This document shows positions 34,929-46,952 of a stretch of 64,000 nt of DNA, piece after piece. The notes beneath the pieces are model-generated. The model was not told the DNA's origin, ran no database searches, and worked only from the letters and a program-made list of their open reading frames with translations. A program made the position numbers and the translations under genes. Location: contig JAWPHD010001233.1 in assembly GCA_037043455.1 (NCBI GenBank), positions 279,133 to 343,132 on the forward strand. Direction: 5' to 3'. How positions within the stretch are numbered: the stretch's first letter is position 1; each line of letters starts with the position of its first letter. The stretch is from Cyrtodaria siliqua (taxonomy: Eukaryota; Mollusca; Bivalvia; Adapedonta; Hiatellidae).

Positions 34929-35689
34929 GACTGAGTGGGAAAGAATATGTATTGACAACTGGGAAAAAGATGCCTGCTAAAACTCTACAGTCCAAAGACT
35001 GTGGTAAATGTCGTTTTAAATGCAATGAAAAGATATCTGAAGACCAGAGGCATAACCTATTTGAGTCATTTTGGGCTTTGGACACTTCTGAGAGAAAAAA
35101 AAGATTACATTTGTGCAAGAGTTAATGAAAGAAAAACAAGAACATATTTAGATGAAACTGGAAAAACAGTACCAAAAAAGAAAAATGTTACAAGAAAATA
35201 CCCCACACAAAATTATTTCAAGATGAATCGCTTCAAAATCACTTCAGGATCGCTTCAAAACCGTGGTTCTGCGGTTTGTTAAAGCGATCCAAATGCGATC
35301 CATTAAACGGATCGCATTTGGATCGCATTTTGCATGATCGCAAACATGGTCCGAGATAAGAATCGTGATCCTTAAGCGTTTCATTAGCGATTTGTGAGCG
35401 ATCCAAAAGAAATTGGTTTATAACCATGCGATCCTGAAGCGATCCTTTAAAACATAGTCATTTACAAAGCGGTTTGCTAGCAGTCCATTCAAACATAGCT
35501 ACTTTTAAGAACGATTCAAAAGCGATCCATTAAAACTGAACATTTACAAAATGGTTTGTTAGCGATCCATTAAAACTTTGCCATTATTGAGCATGATCCA
35601 AAAGCGATCCATTATAACAGAACATTTACAAACCGGTTTGTTAGCGATTTATTAAAAGCTGCAATCATTGTAATAAAGCCCTTTAACCC

Positions 35690-36002
35690 AAATTACCACC
35701 AATTTCTTCTGGTTTGTAAGGGAAATAGGTGTTTATATGGAAGATGGTTGGTTGATTGAATGGTGTTAATGTAATTTTCATCACATTTTAGACTATATAT
35801 GACGGTAAATGTTTGTTTTTGTGGTGAAGACAGACCACCCAATTTTTCCTGGGTAGAACCAGTACTGTATACCACCTGCCATCCGTAACAATCAGCATTT
35901 TCTCACTTAGAAGTCCCAATGGGATTTGAACCCGCAATACTTGATGTGGTGAGAGGAGAGGTTTTAAACGCAGCATCTTTACCATCCTGGTCACTGAAGC
36001 GA
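35690..36002 (-). mobile_element. tRNA-derived SINE, minus strand
   Basis: The minus-strand head has an A-box-like GTGACCAGGATGGTAAAGAT (plus-strand about 35997-35978) and a B-box-like GGGTTCAAATCCC (plus-strand about 35923-35935). The body includes TACTGGTTCTACCCAGG and GGTGGTCTGTCTTCACC. The tail reaches about 35690. Confidence 0.75.
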
Positions 36003-36261
36003 TTTATATGAAAGAACACGATATCTGAATAAAATGTTGCTAAACAAATTGATTAATAATGGAGCATCACATTACTTGGGACTTGAAAAGGTAACATGGA
36101 GTGTCAAGGCAGCGCCATGCTAAGACGGTCTAGGCAAAACATTGATTAGACTAAATCTATATATTTACTTGCCAAAATAAACCCAATGACTTCAGGCCCG
36201 TGATGAGTTGCCAATATAACCGTGGGTCTTAATTGCTCAATGGTAACTTTGCTGGTAATAA

Positions 36262-36316
36262 AGAATTGAATGTTGTTTAACGATTCATCAACACAGTATA
36301 GGTTATTTAGAGCCGT
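36262..36316 (-). mobile_element. SINE tail fragment
   Basis: GAATTGAATGTTGTTTAACG followed by ATTCATCAACACAGTATAGG and TTATTTAGAGCCG match the tail part of the SINE at 30003-30062. The head is missing. Confidence 0.65.
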
Positions 36317-36784
36317 TTTGCATTCCATTGTCCCTTTTTGTTCAATTTACACGAATCACGAGGTAAAAATAATTTGTCTGAATAATAAGCATGTTAATTA
36401 ATCTTTCTCAGTGCAATTCAGAATCCGAACATACGACACAAATTCCTTCCTTCCACAGCCAAATCTTCTGAATTCCTTCAAAAGTCACATCTTCATTGTT
36501 TCCACAGTCACAACGTCATTGTTTCCGCAGTCATAGAAGTAACTGGTTCTTTAAACATTGGTCTGTACTGGAACAAACAGCTCCTGTCTGCAATAAAGTT
36601 CATTAATATATATATATAATATATTATATATTTCGACCGTGAAACAAAATATTAAAAACCAAACCAAATAATGCTAAAATTACACTACAAAACCGTTTAT
36701 CAATACTCTATGTGTTCAGGTCATATAATAATGACATGTGCCCATTAAAAGTGTAGTTTTATTCACAGTTTCTTAAATGCACGC

Positions 36785-37195
36785 ACGTGAGGTATTTAAG
36801 GTTTAGCCTATTGACATACAGCGGTTGTTTATGCAGGCATTGCGTGATGTCGACAGAAACCTCGCCGGATGAGTGTGTACCGGGGTCGGTACAGGCCGGG
36901 TCCTACCTCTCTGTCAAGGCATTGGAATCACGGCTCTATGGTAGGTACACAATTGTGTGGCATTTGTGGTTCAGTGGTAGAGTGCCGAACGTGAGATCGG
37001 AGGGTCCCCGGTTCGATCGTCCTCCGCACCATGTTCGTTGTGCCCTTGAGTAAGACACTTTACCCACATTGCTTAGTACTGGTTCTATCCAGGAAATCTG
37101 CACATAATACCCGAAAGGGGATGATGCAGTATTAATAGATATATAGGTAGATAGACATACAACCATAAGAGCCATGATTCTGACGTCTACATATA
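36785..37195 (+). repeat. Local repeat family copy 1, split by a SINE
   Basis: A ~200-bp repeat with TTTATGCAGGCATTGCGTGA, AGAAACCTCGCCGGA and GGCTCTATGGTAGGTACA. It is split near 36951-37165 by a plus-strand SINE and resumes with CATAAGAGCCATGATTCTGA. The SINE head is TGGTTCAGTGGTAGAGTGC (A box) and CCGGTTCGATCG (B box, about 37009-37020), followed by GCCCTTGAGTAAGACACTTT. Confidence 0.7.
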
Positions 37196-37199
37196 GACA

Positions 37200-38184
37200 T
37201 GTATTAAAGTTTAAAGAAACTCACCTTAAAAAAGTTTGATGTGGTGCTTTCCAGTCAACCACTGAGATGAGTCGGATGACTATAAACCGGGCCACCATTG
37301 CTACTCGCTGGAGTGGATGAAACTTACACTGTTGTTAACCTCTTGAGCCTTTGTCATTTTTCTTGACGTTAAAACCAAAATAAATCAATAATTGAATCTC
37401 TATTGAGTGTCTAAATGTTAAATGGTATTTCCCTATCAACTGTTATTTTTAACTAGAACCGTGTATGATTTTATTATTTTCCTTTTAAATATCCTCTTTA
37501 GATACATGTAACTTCGACAATGAAAAAACACTACTCGTACGAATTGTCTTGAGTACGATTTGAATATATCATGAAAGTAAGTACTGAGAGAGTTCTGGAG
37601 TAAATATTCAAATTCTACTTGCATTGTAATTTAAACAAAAGAAACAAATAAAGGTATGACATACCACGACGTAATATATGCTTTCTTGGCGTTGGTACGT
37701 AGAGAATCGTGAAAAATCATTTCCGTTTTTTAGCAAATCAATCATTCATAATATCACAAAGGCGCATACAATCGTAGAAACCCGTAGTTTATCTTTACTC
37801 TGCAAGCGTCTCACACGTTTGATTACTTTATTTTGTATTGGCCAATCGCGTTTAGTCTAGCGATGTTTTCAAATGTTTGACTTCCGGATGAGGCAAACGA
37901 ACTATTTACAACTCACAAAAAAGTAATTTAGAAATGAATTCTTCCGAAATTATGACTCTCTTTGATATTGAAGACGGCCAAATATTCGCCAGTACATATC
38001 TGGAGTTTAATATTGACGAACAAACGCATCGCATTGATAAAATTGGAATGCAACTACCCAGATGAAAAGGGACAGGCGTTGCCTGGTCGGGCCGATATAC
38101 TTGTTGAGTGATAAGTTGAATATTTAAAGCTTTTATTTTGTTTAATTTAAATGTTAGCTATTTCATGAAGAGGTATTTATCTGA
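37200..38184. other. Noncoding inside the large insertion
   Basis: No motif-bearing ORF. 37678-37860 has a 60-codon frame with no recognised features. I see no other structure. Confidence 0.45.
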
Positions 38185-38440
38185 CCTATTGGAATACTGG
38201 AGAAGCCTATTTAGTAGGACTCTTATTAGACGTGAGAATCATGGCTTTTATAGCCATGATTTGGTATGTACCTGCCATAGAGCCATGATTCTTCGCTAAT
38301 AAGTTTCCTCCAGGATCCCGAACCGACTCCCGTTCAAACTCTTCCGGCGAGGTTTCTGAAGGCATCAAGTAATGCCTGCATAAACAACCACCGTAATTCA
38401 AGAATCAATACAACACATCTTAAATACCACAACTGCATAC
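38185..38440 (-). repeat. Local repeat family copy 2, inverted
   Basis: The same family as 36785-37195 in inverted orientation, without the SINE. It shows the uninterrupted form, including a perfect hairpin AATCATGGCT / AGCCATGATT (plus-strand about 38238-38262). Confidence 0.75.
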
Positions 38441-38764
38441 AGAAGACTTACCAAGGAGAGGAAAGACACGCCGATAGTGCTCGGAGACCAGTGTAAAAAG
38501 TCCGACAATTTTATTGTTTACATACTAAATCATCTCGTTGTCGCTTGACGTTTCGTTCCCTATTTGAAAACTTAACACTGCCGGACTCGCACACCTGACG
38601 CTGTCCTGTTAACGTTGTCGATTTGTGTCAGCTGTGGGCGGTTTTAAGTTTCTAAATACTGAATACGTGTCATTGCGAGATATGTAAACATTCAAGAAAT
38701 GTCTGCTAAATATATGGAAAGTCTAATGAAAATGTCTAAGATCAACAAGGTTTTCTTCTCGGTG

Positions 38765-38990
38765 AGTTTTATGCATGCATACATGGTATTTAAGGTTTAA
38801 TGTATCGAACTACAGCAGTTATTTATGCAGGCATTGCTTGATTTCTTCAGAAATCTCTCTTGATGCGGTCGGCCCTGATACCTAAAACAATCTATAAAGG
38901 GTGGCATCGTAGCTCTATGGTATAGGTACACATCATAAGAGCTACGTACGATTCTCGCAGCTAGCCTCTAATAGCCAAGTGCTTGGAAGT
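38765..38990 (+). repeat. Local repeat family copy 3
   Basis: A diverged copy in the plus orientation: TTTATGCAGGCATTGCTTGA, AGAAATCTCTC, then GTAGCTCTATGGTATAGGTA and CATAAGAGCTACGTACGATT. Confidence 0.65.
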
Positions 38991-41364
38991 GGTTTCCAGG
39001 ACAGCCTCGTTTCTGAGGAAGAGTTAACAGCCAACAGGCTGTTCAGCGATATCTTTATCATGCACATGGTGTGGCTTTAACTGCTCATAAAAATAATGCT
39101 TTACATTACAAAAGATGGCAATCTTTAACAAATTCGCCCGAATAAGGTCCCGCCGGATTGTGAAAACTTGGCCAATCCCGTCATTCTTCTGGATCACGCA
39201 TCGATGTATTGATATGTTCCAAAGCTTCACATTTTGTTAGACGGAAGGCAATAGCACGCAAAATAGTGCACTGTTGATAGGTAGACAATATGGTCATTAG
39301 CCACACATGTTGATGTATACTTTGCGTTGCATGTTTGTTATTTACAAAGGTTGTATCATTGCTTTCATGTACATGTAAATAACCTATTGATGACTAAATG
39401 ACATTGTAAAACTTTGATGATAACTTTGATTTTTGCAAATTTATTTTGGCGGGAATCTATTAAGGCGCGTCATGTTAGAATGACGTAACCAACATGAAAC
39501 AGGTCTGCGTTCATTGAATTTTGCTTCAAAGAAGTGAATGAGATGTTGCAAATGGGATCGAGACGCAATAATGCTAGCCAAGATCTAATTGAACATCTAA
39601 TTTTCTGTCGCTGTTAATCAGTGATTCATGTCCGTAAACATGATAGTTTTTTAATAAATGTTATATCACAAAATTACACAGATATTATATTTAATAATAT
39701 AGTTATAACTTATGTAACATGCAACCCATTGATAAGTGATGTTTTAAACACTCTGCAGCAAGAGATGACATATCTAAATTGAGAAAAATGGGTATGATGT
39801 ATTGTTCAGTTAGCATAATTTTACTAAATTTATACAAGGTCGATACCAAATTGAGCATACTTTTACTGAATGCAAGGTCAATACCAATTTGTGCACTGAC
39901 TGATTAGCTCTTTTTCGGGTAACAGCTTCGAAACAGATTACGAGATGTTGTGACAATATCAATTACGTCTGACATAGACGACAAAAGGTATATACCGGTA
40001 GTAATTATTATTATATATCATTTTAAATACGTAGTTGTTATTGACTGAAACTGACTTGAAAACGTGTCCAATCCGGTTTAAACCAGACTTGCGAGTCAAT
40101 AGTTCTCTTTCGGGTGAATAGTTTTTTTGCCGCGTCAGTAGTATCTTCCAGATAATTCAAGCGCTTTAAGACCAACGTCAATTAATTACCATAAGCGCTC
40201 AATGACAGAATAAAAATTAAAAATGGAGGACGCGCATCGTTGTCATTTATCAACTGAGGAAGAATTGGAAGAATTAGTAGCTATGTTTTATTTTGTTTAA
40301 ATTCATGTGCATTGTTGTTAAAGAAAACATTGTTTCAATTCAATATTAAAAATAAATTACTGGACACATTTTCTTACTTTTTTCTCTATGGTTCAATATA
40401 GTAAAACAACCATCTACTTCTGTTTCTGTCAACGGTTAATACTAGTCATCCTCGGGAATGAATGTTGACCCTGAGCAGTTCGAAGATTGCGTCTCGGTCA
40501 GTAGTTCACTGCTTCGGGTCAATACTCATTCGCTTGGATGAATAGATCTAATTATTTTATGGTCATCTGATATAAATTTTATACATACATAAAAAAATTA
40601 GTTAATTGAGTATAATCATTTTTATTTCAGATCCGCTTCAAAGTATAATCATTTTTATTTCAGATCCGCTTCAAAGGCATAGTTTTCCAAAGTGATACGG
40701 TCTCAATAACATGCTGGATGCCTAGAATCTAAGATCATCACATCGCACCAAGGAACATTGTCATAATAACCTAAAAAGTGAACTGTAGAACTATTTATGA
40801 CACATCCCACTTTTAATTGATGGTGGATTTAGGAAATTGATCAAAAATATGTTTCTGGGATTACTTGTAGCTTGTTTCTGCAAATAATCAGGGTTTGTTA
40901 TCTCTTGACATTTGAAACATTTTTGTCGAAGTTTGTATTCAATACTGACAATAGCTTGTATCCAATACGGACAATAGCTTGCATCCAACACGTAACTAAG
41001 TTACTTTATTGATGGAACAAATAAAGAACATCAATATATTATGCAATTCGTGTCTGCTGTATAACTCTGAACCAGATTATCCCATCATTTTTTTGAACTA
41101 TTGAAAGGAATTTGATAAAAAAAAAGTTGCTCTGCTGACCGAAAGCAAGCAGAGATTATGGGATGGTGAGTTGTCCGTCCGTCCTCTGTCGTCTTTTAAC
41201 TTTTGCATTGTGAACATGATAGGACAGTTTGATTTTTACCAAACTTTGCCAGGGTCTTTAAAATATCAATGAAAGCTTAAACAAGTTCAAAAACAGCGGA
41301 GCCAGATTGGATTAGTAACACCAGAGTTATGGCCCTTGCTTTGCTAAATAATGACATATTTGGT
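38991..41364. other. Noncoding inside the large insertion
   Basis: Mostly unique. A 34-bp perfect direct duplication (AGTATAATCATTTTTATTTC plus AGATCCGCTTCAA) lies at 40608-40673. A ~22-bp doublet with GACAATAGCTTG is near 40945-40990. The phrase CGGGT.AATA.T recurs near 40105, 40500 and 40520. No gene was found. Confidence 0.45.
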
Positions 41365-41369
41365 CTGTT

Positions 41370-42050
41370 AATGGATCACGATCATAAAGCGATTCAAACG
41401 GTTGTGATCCTAATGCGATCCATTAGAATTTATAATAGTGTTACATAATAGCGATCCTAATGCGATCCACTAGAATGTACATAGTTTTACATAATAGCGG
41501 TCCTAATGCAATCCATTAGAATGTATATATAGTGTTACATAATAGCGATCCTAATGCGATCCATTTGAATGTACATAGTATTACATAATGGCGATTCTAA
41601 TGTGATCCATTAGAATGTACATAGTGTTACATAATGGCGATCCTAATGTGATCCATTAGAATGCATAATAGTGTTGCATAATACCGATCCTAAAGCGATC
41701 CATTCTGAAAATTATTGGACTGAAACTCGACCATTAATTAGCTGTGCGATTCTAGAGCGATCCATTCTAATGTGTATTAGACCGTGATCAACTAGTGGTT
41801 TTATAGTGTTACGTAATACTAAGACATCGATTTGGTAAAACACTGGATCGCTTTTGGATCATGATCCATACACGATCCATTAAAAATTGTATAAGGTGTG
41901 CGATCCATTCAAAACCACTAATGGATCGTGATGCAGATATTATCAGGAATATTAAATAGCGATCCATTAGCTCATTTGCATGTGAAATTGGACCGCTTCT
42001 AAATCGCTTTAAAATCACGATCTTGAAACAATCCATTAACACGGTTTGTT
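41370..42050. repeat. GCGATCC subterminal repeat array
   Basis: At 41440-41700 about six units of ~50 bp contain GCGATCCTAATGCGATCCAT, TAGAATGTACATAG and GTTACATAAT. Looser GATCC-bearing words follow to 42050. It mirrors the 35229-35660 cluster at the other end of the insertion. Confidence 0.8.
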
Positions 42051-42079
42051 AGGCTTTTTTTTTTGTTTGGGACCCTTTT

Positions 42080-44340
42080 GAAATTGAGAAAGAAAATCAC
42101 TCGGTGTGCAAAAATAATTTCATCGTAACATTGGGTGTTGGAAAAGCGCATATTGACCATGCACTGCAAAACAAAGATGGCGGATGCTTTAAAGGATCGG
42201 ACAAACGAGGAAAACACAAGCCACATAATAAACTGTTAGATGAAACAATAGGAAGTGTTTGTGAGCATATCGAATCGTTTCCTCGAGTTGGCGGGCACTA
42301 TACGCGAAAAGATATAAACAAACAATTCCTCGGCAAAGAACTCACACTTCCTAGAATGTATGAACTTTATAAAGAAACAGGTGACGTTAATTCAAGACAA
42401 CCGTTTAAAATCTCAATGTAAAGAAGAATCTTTAATGAACAATACAATCTTTCAATTCATGTACCGAAGAAAGACCAATGCAATTTTTGTTCGCAGTTCT
42501 AAAATGTCGAACAACAGGGAACAGCTACAAATGAACAAAGACAGGAATTCAACGAACACCAAGCTAGAAAGCAACGAGCTAGAGAGGAAAATAATAAAGA
42601 TAAACAAGCTGCAAAAAGTAATTCAGATATTCATGTAGCTACATTTGACCTGCAATCTGTTCTCTACACTCATTGTTCATTAGCAAACTTCGCGGCTACA
42701 ACTGTCAGTATATAGCTTAAGGGCCAGTCACATTGACCTTACGACTTCTTCCGATCAAGAAAATGAAGAAAATCGCAAGAGATCGCAGAAAATCGTGCGG
42801 TAAGCCGTATGCAGTCGCAGGCGATCGCAGATACTCGTACAACCAAAATCGGTCGCAGCAAGGTTTTTGAATATGCACAAAAACCTTGTTGCGACCGAAG
42901 TGATCGCAAATGGTTGCAAGACGTCGTACAACTATATGCACGACATCTCGCAGGCTTTCGCAAGTGATCGCAGATGATCTCAATATTTTTTGGGCACCTG
43001 TGCAGCTGGGTACAATTGCACTACCAGTTGCACATCCTTGTGTTCGGTCTTACGATGTCCACGACTTTTCGTGCGAGCGATTTTAAAGTAGCGCTACCAG
43101 CTGCGGGGATTATAATAAAATATATAAAGATAAAATAATAAACCAAGTTTTATTCATTGAAATATTATCGGGAAACCTATAGTGTCACAATATTTAGTTG
43201 GATTTAGTTATAATTTTATATCTGGCAATGCTCAAATCACATATGAGAAGATGAATTTATATACCACACGGCAGGTCACATGTAGTCGCTCAGCCAATCG
43301 CAATATTCTGCAAGTGATCGTAGACAGTCGCACGTGCGATCTCAGCAATTCGTACGACAAGTCACGGATCTTTGCACGATTGCTGTTCGATTTTGGTCAT
43401 GCGATGGATCGTAATGAACCTCGTAGTGTGACTGCAACGTCTGCGATTGCCTCCGACCTCGCCGCGACTTTTTCACTCTGCGACTTGGGGAATCGCAAGC
43501 GATCGTAAAGGCAATGTGACTGAGGCTTTAGGGAACGGAAAAGGAAGCTGCTACATTTGGTCTGAAGTACATGGAAAAAGAGGCTCTTCTGAGATATCAA
43601 CATGCCTTCTTCACCACCTGAAAGCATTGCCAGCAAATGTAGATCATGTAGTCCTGTATTCAGATGCCTGTTGTGGTCAAAACAAAAACAAGATTGTTGC
43701 TGGCTGCCTACTACATGCTGTAACTTCAATCGAGAGCATCAAAATCACTGACCATACATTTCTAGAAAGTGGACATACACACATGGAAGTTGACGCCATG
43801 CATGCGGCAATCGAGTTGCAAATAAAGAAAACTCAGATTTATGTACATGTACCATCTCAGTGGGACACAGTTCTCCGTATGGCAAGAAGGAGAGATCCTT
43901 ACACTATAGTGCCTATGAAGTACACTGACTTTATAGATTTTAAAGAAATGACAAACAAGACTGTTAAAACTCCTCGAAAGACTGAATCTGGAATAAAGGT
44001 AAACTGGACGAAAATGAGGTGGACAAGGTATACAAAAGAAGATCCTGAATCATGTTATTTCAAGTATGAAGTCGACGAAGATGAGTTTCAAAAGGTTCGA
44101 CTCCTGGGTTCAAAACAAAACCAGCCGAGTTACGAAGATCTTCCTCAAAAATACAAGAGCAAGATCCCAATATCATCAGCCAAAAATAAAGATTTGATCT
44201 AGTTGTGCAAGTCAGGAATCATTCCTGCAGATTATCATGAGTACTATCGAGGCTTGCCTTCAAACCAAAATGTGGTGGACAGATTTCCTGAACCGGACAT
44301 GATTGAAGACGATGACAGTAATGGGCCTGAAAATGATTAG
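42080..44340 (+). pseudogene. DUF7869-like (RNase H-fold/DDE-like) C-terminal region
   Basis: The first part (42080-42716) carries VCKNNFIVTLGV, KRGKHKPHNK, ESFPRVGGHYTRKDI, RMYELYKE, KKDQCNFC and an AREENNKDKQAAKS helix. Stops are at 42419 and 42500. After the 808-bp insertion it resumes with LGNGKGSCYIWSEVHGKRG, then VVLYSDACCGQNKNK (the motif with the putative catalytic Asp), FLESGHTHMEVDAMHAAIE (second acidic/His motif), QWDTVLRMARR and FKYEVDED. A TAG at 44200 is followed in frame by LCKSGIIPADYHEYYRGLP and a true-looking end at 44338. YSD..GQN and GHT..EVD are the hallmarks of this invertebrate family, which is thought to adopt a transposase-like RNase H fold. Confidence 0.75.
42720..43527. 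mobile_element. Harbinger-type non-autonomous element (808 bp, TTA duplication)
   Basis: The left end is AGGGCCAGTCACATTG (42720-42735) and the right end is its inverted match CAATGTGACTGAGGCT (43512-43527), with 13 of 16 bases paired. TTA flanks both sides (42717-42719 and 43528-43530). A 3-bp TWA duplication is the mark of PIF/Harbinger elements. Subterminal regions are rich in ATCGCA/TCGCAAG words on both sides. There is no transposase. Removing the element and one TTA restores the host reading frame (LSVYS before, LGNGKG after), which fixes both borders. Confidence 0.85.
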
Positions 44341-46080
44341 TTTAAGAAACAAGTGATTGCAAAATTTTGCTGATAACTTGAAAATCAAGAAATTTAAACA
44401 AATGACAGTTACCAAAAGATTATTACCTGTATCAACGCAATACTTAATTTACTTTTTTTACAAAGGTTTGATGTGTTTTGACTAAAAAAAATGGACATGT
44501 AAATTGAAAAACATACAGATTTATATAGGCAGTGTAAAGATAAGTGTATTATTAATAAAGTTATATATCATTCTTTGATATGCTGTATTTCGATGGATTT
44601 TTTTTAATATAACAACAGAACATTTTATTCAAGAACAGTCAAAATCAGAATACTCTATAGACTTATGGCATGTTTATTCCTCGTGTTAATAAAGAATTTG
44701 GTTACTTTCCATACTAGCCATATACAGTTATCTTAATAAAAGTGTTGTTGTCAATGTTTTGTTTTAGTTTTTCTCCCACTTATGCTTCGAGCAGAATAGT
44801 GTACAATCATATGGCTGGTTTTGGCATGTTAAAAGCACACATTTTTTAAAAAATATGTAATTACCATCTTATTACAGCATGTGTTGGCATACCGAGTAAG
44901 ATCCAATTCCGGCTCAAATAACGCCGGCCAAAAGCAGCTATCATTTTATAGAGCAACGTCTGCCAAAACAAGATTATCCGTTTTGACCCACTTAACATTA
45001 ATATTTCCTTTTTAGTCATTAAAAATATGATAGAGCATATTTTTTTTAGCTAAAACTGCAAGGTCAAAATTTAAAAATGTAAACTTTTACAAATTTGTTG
45101 TAGAAAAAATGCGCTCCTGAAAACTTTCAAAATACAGCGATAGTAGGTTTTCGCTGTAACCCCTCGATATATATATGTTCTCATCAGGGTAGACATATAC
45201 ATGATTTAAAGTGTGTAAATGATAAATTACCCTTAAAACATACTTAAATTTTCTCTCGCATGAATGGTTCCACATATGTATGAGCAAACCTGGCGAAACA
45301 GTGTTTTTTTTTCAGCATATCTTTCTTTTTACCCTATACAAAACATTTCAACCGCCCCATCATGATGTTAAACAATCAACGCTGATCCCGTTAACTGTAT
45401 TAAAGCTTTACGTTAACTGGATAAACGTTCGGACTATCTTCCGGTAAAACATACCTACAATCCGGCACAATACCGACATTATTCTAGAAGTGTATTCAAA
45501 GCATAGTTTAACTGCGTTCTAACCTTTTCTTTGTATAGTGTTGTACAGGTTAACTTGAATCTTCTTTAATCTATTGTTGTATAGCTACACATGTGCATTT
45601 AGACGACAACTTAGATACACACTATTATTAACTGTCCGACCTGTTTATTTACTTGAATTTCTACATTTACAGATTGAACAGGTCACCGTTCAAGAACAAT
45701 TTATCACGTTTCAGTTATCAAGACAATCGCCAGCATGGTATGAACACAGTACACATGACTTTATAAGTTGTTTTCTCTTAACTGCGTCTTAGAATACTGG
45801 TATTAGCTGGTTGGTCTTGATGTCGAGTTCATTGTCTGACGCTGGAACGTTTGCGATTTTTCACTTGAAATTGTTGTATACTGGGCCTTTATACATCTGT
45901 TACGGAATTTCACGATGGTGAATTGAGCCGAGTCCTTCCCTTGAAAGTAAAAATTCGTTTTGACCGATTTTTTGGAATCAATGATAACAACGCAAAAATG
46001 GATTTCCATTATGCAAAACATATCTGAGAGCAAATGTAGAATACAATTATTTTTTTATCATGTATGGGCTGTTCCCACAC
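44341..46080. other. Noncoding, AT-rich
   Basis: 3' flank of the fusion pseudogene and unique sequence. No SINE head or coding motif was recognised. Confidence 0.5.
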
Positions 46081-46084
46081 CCCA

Positions 46085-46270
46085 CTCCACTTTTTGGTAA
46101 ACAGTATTCAGGGCAAATTTAGAGAGTATTCAGTACCCACGGCCCGGGTTAAAACAGTATTCAGTACTCAGTTATCCATGTTAAATAGTATTCAGTACTC
46201 GTGTCTAAAATGAAGGAGTATTCAGTACTCAGCTCTAAATTAAAGAGTTATAGAGTATTCAGTACTCAGG
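46085..46270. repeat. ~37-bp array with GAGTATTCAGTACTC palindrome
   Basis: Five diverged units each contain AGTATTCAGTACTC or a variant. The full form GAGTATTCAGTACTC pairs GAGTA with TACTC. Copies are near 46103, 46155, 46190, 46219 and 46255. Confidence 0.8.
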
Positions 46271-46289
46271 GGGAGGGCGGAGTGTTGGT

Positions 46290-46950
46290 GGGGGACACCC
46301 ACATTTATGTACAGTCTTACCTTAAAATATTGCAGTTTTGTACATCAGCATAGAACTTGAAGCTAAAAGGAAATAACATCCATAAAATAAGCATAGTCTT
46401 TGCAAGAGCAACTGTACTGCAAATTTGACCAAATATAGAGGTAACTCTCAGCCACATAGTCTCATTATAAATGCTCATGTGTTACAAAGACCATGCCTGA
46501 AAAGCTGAAAAATGAGGTGCTAGCCTAGTTAGGTAAATGCATGTAGATGTGTATTCTGTCGATAGTGTCGTGCTTTACCATGCACACGTTGCAGTATATC
46601 AAGGCTAACGTACCTGTAATATGTCATGATAATGTAAATCTTCAGGAATCTCTATACTCTGTGTATTAGATTGTTATCTGAATAATTATGCTCATCGAAA
46701 AGTGGTTTTGGGAATGTGTGTATACGTACAGTGTTAAGTGATAGGTATTCAAATAAAAAACAAACACTTTCTAGTTGCTCTAGATAATACCTTGAAGATT
46801 ACATTGCTGATGATAATATTTAACTTTCCTTCAGAATATTACTGGGCTGATGCACACTAATGGTCGTTTTAAAATAATTAATAAACTATTGCATTTTTTT
46901 TCTGTTGATTTTGTTCTCGGTATATGCTATTAATAAATAAATGAGAAAGG
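46290..46950. other. Noncoding, nothing recognised
   Basis: Unique AT-rich sequence upstream of the plus-strand zinc-finger locus. Confidence 0.45.
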
Positions 46951-46952
46951 CA

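Larger units (their letters stand above)
35219..42076. mobile_element. ~6.9-kb insertion with GCGATCC subterminal repeats
   Basis: It interrupts the fusion gene between NYF (35211-35218) and EIEKENHSVC (from 42080). Its two ends hold clusters of GCGATCCATTAAA words in opposing orientations (35229-35660 and 41370-42050). The interior has SINEs and three copies of another repeat, and no transposase was found. TTT is present at both borders (35216-35218 and 42077-42079) and could be a short target duplication. That is weak evidence. No clear terminal inverted repeat is visible, so the exact borders and the class are uncertain. It may be a nest of several insertions. Confidence 0.5.
32291..44340 (+). 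pseudogene. OTU protease / DUF7869-like fusion gene, disrupted
   Basis: Collinear fragments on one strand form what was one large protein. They are an acidic 23-residue repeat region (32291-33440), a basic NLS-like region (33471-34131), an OTU-like domain (34150-34928), a Cys-bearing linker (34898-35218; CGKCRFKC), and a DUF7869-like C-terminal part (42080-44340). Disruptions include stops at 32969, 42419, 42500 and 44200, frameshifts near 33850, 34130, 34910 and 35095, a ~6.9-kb insertion after 35218 and an 808-bp element at 42720. The DUF7869 part is predicted to have an RNase H-like fold and may be a DDE-type nuclease, and the OTU domain would cleave ubiquitin-like chains. The pairing suggests an element-borne or domesticated protein. 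It is dead here. Domain names are by motif recognition. Confidence 0.72.

Noticed and set aside
36957..37030. tRNA-Gly gene
   Set aside because: It is followed directly by a SINE body (GCCCTTGAGTAAGACACTTT) and sits inside a split repeat, so it is a SINE head.
35219..42076. A ~6.9-kb intron of the fusion gene
   Set aside because: No GT donor follows the left border in a suitable phase, and mirrored subterminal clusters point to an insertion. An intron that later filled with elements cannot be fully excluded.
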